8,981 nucleotides of DNA. It comes from Devosia sp. GTDB taxonomy: Bacteria; Pseudomonadota; Alphaproteobacteria; Rhizobiales; Devosiaceae. Positions within the stretch are counted from its first letter, which is position 1; the number at the start of each line of letters is the position of its first letter. The DNA is taken from contig JAEUMC010001001.1 of the NCBI GenBank assembly GCA_016793415.1, positions 1 through 8,981 on the forward strand, in the 5' to 3' direction. Made by a program: the position numbers and the translations under genes. The notes under the pieces are model-generated. The model did no database searches. It was not told where the DNA came from and saw only the letters and a program-made list of their open reading frames with translations. Below, in pieces: positions 6,491 through 8,981 of this stretch.

Positions 6491-6512
6491 GTCCCGGGCC
6501 AACGCCCGGGAC
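6491..6512 (+). promoter_or_regulatory. Strong intercistronic hairpin between binding-protein and permease genes
   Basis: GTCCCGGGC (6491-6499) and GCCCGGGAC (6504-6512) form a perfect 9-bp stem with a CAAC loop, eight bases after the binding-protein stop. Only a mixed pyrimidine stretch (CCCTCTTT) follows, so it is either a partial terminator or a block to 3' exonucleases. In binding-protein-dependent importers such hairpins are known to raise the amount of binding protein relative to the membrane subunits; that role here is inferred. Confidence 0.6.
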
Positions 6513-6535
6513 GTCCCTCTTTCTGGAGCGCCGCC

Positions 6536-7480
6536 ATGTCGCGCTACATCGTCGGCCGTGTCGGGCAGGCTTTGCTCGTCCTGTGGATCGCCTTCACCGC
6601 CTCGTTCCTCTTACTGCAGGCACTGCCGGGCGATGCGATCCTGATCAAGTTCCAGAACCCTGAACTGGGCCTCGGCCCGGAACAGATCGCCGCGCTGCGC
6701 GACGCCTATGGCGTCGACAGTCCGCTCTGGCAGCAATACCTCCAGGCGCTGGGCAATTTCCTCACCGGCAATTTCGGCTACTCGGTCGTCGGCAGCGTGC
6801 CGGTATCTCACGAGCTCCTGACCAACCTGCCGGCCACGGCGCGGCTTGCGAGCCTCGGCTTCACCCTCGCGGTGCTCATCGCGCTCGGCCTCGCCTTCCT
6901 CTCAACGCTGGCGCCCTTGGCGTGGCTCCGCACCGCCATCCAGTCGATCCCGTCGCTGTTCGTGTCGCTGCCGGTGTTCTGGCTCGGCATCATGCTGATC
7001 CAGATCTTCTCGTTCCGGCTCAAATGGATCTCGGTGATCAACCCCGGGGAGTTCGAAGGGCTGATCCTGCCGGTGATCACCCTCGCCATCCCGATCTCGG
7101 CGCCCTTGGCGCAGATCCTGATCCGCAATATCGACGAGGTCTCGACCCAGCCTTTCGTCGCGGTTGCCCGCGCCAAGGGCGCTTCGCCCAGCTGGGTGCT
7201 GTGGCGCCATGTGGTCAAGAACGCGCTGCTGCCGACCCTCACCATTGCCGGCATCCTGTTCGGCGAACTGCTGGCCGGCGCCGTGATCACCGAGACAGTG
7301 TTCGGCCTCAACGGCATTGGCGGGCTGACCGAGCGCTCGGTGCGCTTCCAGGACACCTCGGTGATCCAGGCGATCGTCGTGTTCTCCGCCCTCTCGTTCG
7401 TCGCCGTGAACCTCATCGTCGACCTGCTCTACCCCGTCTTCGACCCCCGCCTCCGCCGCCTGAAGGGTGCCCCAGCATGA
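6536..7480 (+). CDS. ABC transporter permease, DppB/OppB type
   Basis: The first inner-membrane subunit, 314 residues. Six membrane segments are apparent at about 9-30, 103-126, 139-160, 177-197, 234-256 and 277-299. A long periplasmic loop between the first two starts with LPGDA (30-34), as is usual for DppB-type permeases. The cytoplasmic coupling loop that contacts the ATPase is the EAA-like segment VARAKGASPSWVLWRHV (210-226) leading to LLP (231-233). The protein ends with YPVFDPRLR (299-307), typical of this subfamily. The ATG at 6536 was chosen because GGAG (6525-6528) lies seven bases upstream and the first membrane helix follows directly; the frame remains open far upstream but that is overlap with the binding-protein gene. 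Its TGA overlaps the next ATG in ATGA, which implies translational coupling. Confidence 0.94.
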   Translation: MSRYIVGRVGQALLVLWIAFTASFLLLQALPGDAILIKFQNPELGLGPEQIAALRDAYGVDSPLWQQYLQALGNFLTGNFGYSVVGSVPVSHELLTNLPATARLASLGFTLAVLIALGLAFLSTLAPLAWLRTAIQSIPSLFVSLPVFWLGIMLIQIFSFRLKWISVINPGEFEGLILPVITLAIPISAPLAQILIRNIDEVSTQPFVAVARAKGASPSWVLWRHVVKNALLPTLTIAGILFGELLAGAVITETVFGLNGIGGLTERSVRFQDTSVIQAIVVFSALSFVAVNLIVDLLYPVFDPRLRRLKGAPA

Positions 7481-8349
7481 CCAGCATCGGATCGACCGAC
7501 ATCCTCGTCGCCAAACCGCACCGCGCCTCGGGTAACCCGCTGCTGCAACGCTTGCGCGACATCTCACCCAGCCTGGTGCTGGCCTGGGGTATCATCGCAC
7601 TGGTGGTGCTGTTCGCGCTCGCGCCGTCGCTGTTCACCAGCTTCAACCCGGTGCAGGGCGTGCCGGCGGAAAAGCTCAAGGCGCCGAGCCTCGTCCACAT
7701 TCTCGGCACCGATGCGCTGGGCCGCGACCTCTTCGCCCGCATCGTCTATGGCGCAGTGCACTCGCTGACCGGCGCCTTCGTCGCCGTGCTGGTCGGGCTC
7801 GTCGTCGGCACCTCGCTCGGGCTGTTCGCCGGCTCGATCGGTGGCCTCGTCGAGGAGGCGGTGATGCGGGTCGTCGATGTGCTGCTGTCGATCCCCGGGC
7901 TGCTGCTGATGCTCTCGATCATCATCCTGCTCGGCTTCGGCACGGTGAATGCCGCCATCGCCGTGGGCATCACCTCGGTCGCCGGCTTCGCGCGGCTGTC
8001 GCGCTCCGAAGTGGTGCGGGTGCGGCGCTCCGAATATGTCGAAGCGGCCTTCGGCAGCGGCGGCACCTTCCTCTCGGTGCTGTGGCGGCATGTGCTGCCC
8101 AACTCGCTGACCTCGGTGCTGGCGCTCGCCGCCTTGCAGTTCGGCGGCGCCATCCTCGCCATCTCCACCCTCGGCTTTCTCGGCTACGGCGCGCCGCCGC
8201 CGACGCCGGAATGGGGCCTGCTGATCGCCGAAGGCCGCAACTACATCTCGACCGCCTGGTGGCTCACCACCGCCCCCGGCTTCGTCGTCGTACTGGTGGT
8301 GCTGTCGGCCAACCGCATCAGCCAGGCGCTGGGAAAGGCCGGACGATGA
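7477..8349 (+). CDS. ABC transporter permease, DppC/OppC type
   Basis: The second inner-membrane subunit, 290 residues, expected to pair with the DppB-type protein encoded just upstream. It has a cytoplasmic tail of about 30 residues, a first helix at about 32-53, and the DppC signature LGTDALGRDLFARIVYGA (76-93) before the transport domain. Further helices lie at about 97-119, 137-156, 158-172, 209-235 and 263-280. The EAA loop is well kept: EAAFGSGGTFLSVLWRHVLP (189-208), with Glu189, Gly193 and the terminal Leu-Pro. GFLGYGAPPPTPEWG (233-247) is another family hallmark. The start is fixed by GAAGGG (7462-7467), nine bases before the ATG, and by the ATGA overlap with the previous gene. The stop again overlaps the next start in ATGA (8346-8349). 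Confidence 0.94.
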   Translation: MTSIGSTDILVAKPHRASGNPLLQRLRDISPSLVLAWGIIALVVLFALAPSLFTSFNPVQGVPAEKLKAPSLVHILGTDALGRDLFARIVYGAVHSLTGAFVAVLVGLVVGTSLGLFAGSIGGLVEEAVMRVVDVLLSIPGLLLMLSIIILLGFGTVNAAIAVGITSVAGFARLSRSEVVRVRRSEYVEAAFGSGGTFLSVLWRHVLPNSLTSVLALAALQFGGAILAISTLGFLGYGAPPPTPEWGLLIAEGRNYISTAWWLTTAPGFVVVLVVLSANRISQALGKAGR

Positions 8350-8981
8350 GCACGCCCCTCCTCTCGGTCGAAAACCTGTCGGTCGCCTACCAGGAAGCCG
8401 ACCGCTATGCCCGGGTGACCCACGACGTCAGCTTTGCCGTCGCGCCCGGCGAGGTGGTGGCGCTGGTCGGCGAGTCCGGCTCGGGCAAGACCACCACCGC
8501 CCAGGCGGTGATCGGGCTGTTGCCCGAGAACGGCCGCATCGAGCATGGCGCCATCCGGCTCAACGGCGAGGATATCGCCCACTGGACCGGCAAGCGCTTC
8601 GACGCCATTCGCGGCCGCCAGATCAGCCTGATCCCGCAGGATCCGACCAGTTCGCTCAACCCGGTGAAAACCGTCGGCGCACAGGTCGGCGAAATCCTCC
8701 GCATCCACGGCGAGCGGGACAGCAAAGCCATCGCCACGAGGGTGATCGAGCTATTGGCCCGTGTCGGCCTGTCCGATCCCGAACTCCGGGCTCGCCAGTA
8801 CCCGCATGAACTCTCCGGCGGCATGAAGCAGCGCGTGCTGATCGCCATCGCCATCGCACTGAAGCCGCAGTTGATCATTGCCGACGAGCCGACCAGCGCG
8901 CTCGACGTCACCGTGCAGCGCCGCATCCTCGACCTGATCGACGAGCTGCGCCGCGACACCGGCACCGCCGTGCTGCTGGTG
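8346..8981 (+). CDS. ABC transporter ATP-binding protein, DppD/OppD type (3' end outside window)
   Basis: A cytoplasmic ATPase that powers the importer; 212 codons are present and the frame is open at the right edge. The ABC motifs in order are: Walker A GESGSGKT (42-49, Lys48), the Q-loop LIPQDPTSSLNP with Gln98, the signature LSGGMKQR (156-163), Walker B LIIADEP with Asp180 and catalytic Glu181, and the D-loop SALD (184-187). The sequence ends at TAVLLV, just before the expected H-loop (usually THD). QDPTSSLNP is typical of the peptide/nickel subfamily, in which full-length proteins carry a C-terminal oligopeptide-transporter extension and usually work with a second ATPase of DppF type; both would lie beyond the window. 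The start is the ATG in the ATGA overlap with the permease stop. Confidence 0.93.
   Translation, partial: MSTPLLSVENLSVAYQEADRYARVTHDVSFAVAPGEVVALVGESGSGKTTTAQAVIGLLPENGRIEHGAIRLNGEDIAHWTGKRFDAIRGRQISLIPQDPTSSLNPVKTVGAQVGEILRIHGERDSKAIATRVIELLARVGLSDPELRARQYPHELSGGMKQRVLIAIAIALKPQLIIADEPTSALDVTVQRRILDLIDELRRDTGTAVLLV

Noticed and set aside
6053..6535. Longer N-terminus for the first permease
   Set aside because: The frame stays open upstream but overlaps the binding-protein gene with Arg/Pro-rich sequence; the ATG at 6536 has GGAG at the right spacing and leads directly into the first membrane helix.

Overview
The window looks like a piece of chromosome from a high-GC alphaproteobacterium, probably of the order Hyphomicrobiales (Rhizobiales). 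The genus could be near Devosia, but that is a guess from general protein resemblance, not a search. Supporting signs are strong G/C preference at third codon positions, a 1-deoxy-D-xylulose-5-phosphate synthase that reads like the rhizobial form, a stand-alone HerA-like ATPase of a type I associate with this order, and C-rich/G-rich palindromic intergenic elements resembling those scattered through rhizobial genomes. All real genes are on the + strand and none shows a frameshift.

Layout. (a) 2-838: the 3' end of an unrecognised Ala/Pro-rich gene, cut by the window edge. (b) 931-2853: dxs, the entry enzyme of the MEP isoprenoid pathway, complete, with a TTG start. (c) 2871-2996: a 126-bp inverted-repeat element 17 bases after the dxs stop. 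(d) 3040-4533: a HerA/FtsK-type P-loop ATPase with a poly-proline linker and a possible winged-helix end. (e) 4541-4678: a second, longer element of the same design, 7 bases after the ATPase stop. It has G-quadruplex motifs on both strands and ends in a probable intrinsic terminator (4668-4689). (f) 4690-4850: a relatively AT-rich control region with a likely sigma-70 promoter, a direct repeat and two dyads. (g) 4851-8981: an ABC importer operon in the order periplasmic binding protein, permease, permease, first ATPase. The last gene runs off the window.

How it works together. The window holds three transcription blocks separated by folded intergenic DNA. The ABC operon is the accessory part. 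Its binding protein belongs to SBP_bac_5 (peptide/nickel/opine type) and resembles, from memory, the KPN_01854 subfamily (TIGR04028). Genes of that subfamily tend to sit beside FMN-dependent luciferase-like monooxygenases and alkylhydroperoxidase-like proteins. If so, the operon imports a small organic compound for oxidative breakdown, and the partner enzymes should lie just past the right edge. A strong 9-bp hairpin between the binding-protein and first permease genes, followed by two ATGA stop/start overlaps, suggests that the binding protein is made in excess and the membrane and ATPase subunits are translationally coupled.

No RNA gene, insertion sequence, CRISPR array or phage gene was seen. 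The most unusual DNA is the pair of nested inverted-repeat elements and the G-quadruplex potential of the second one.
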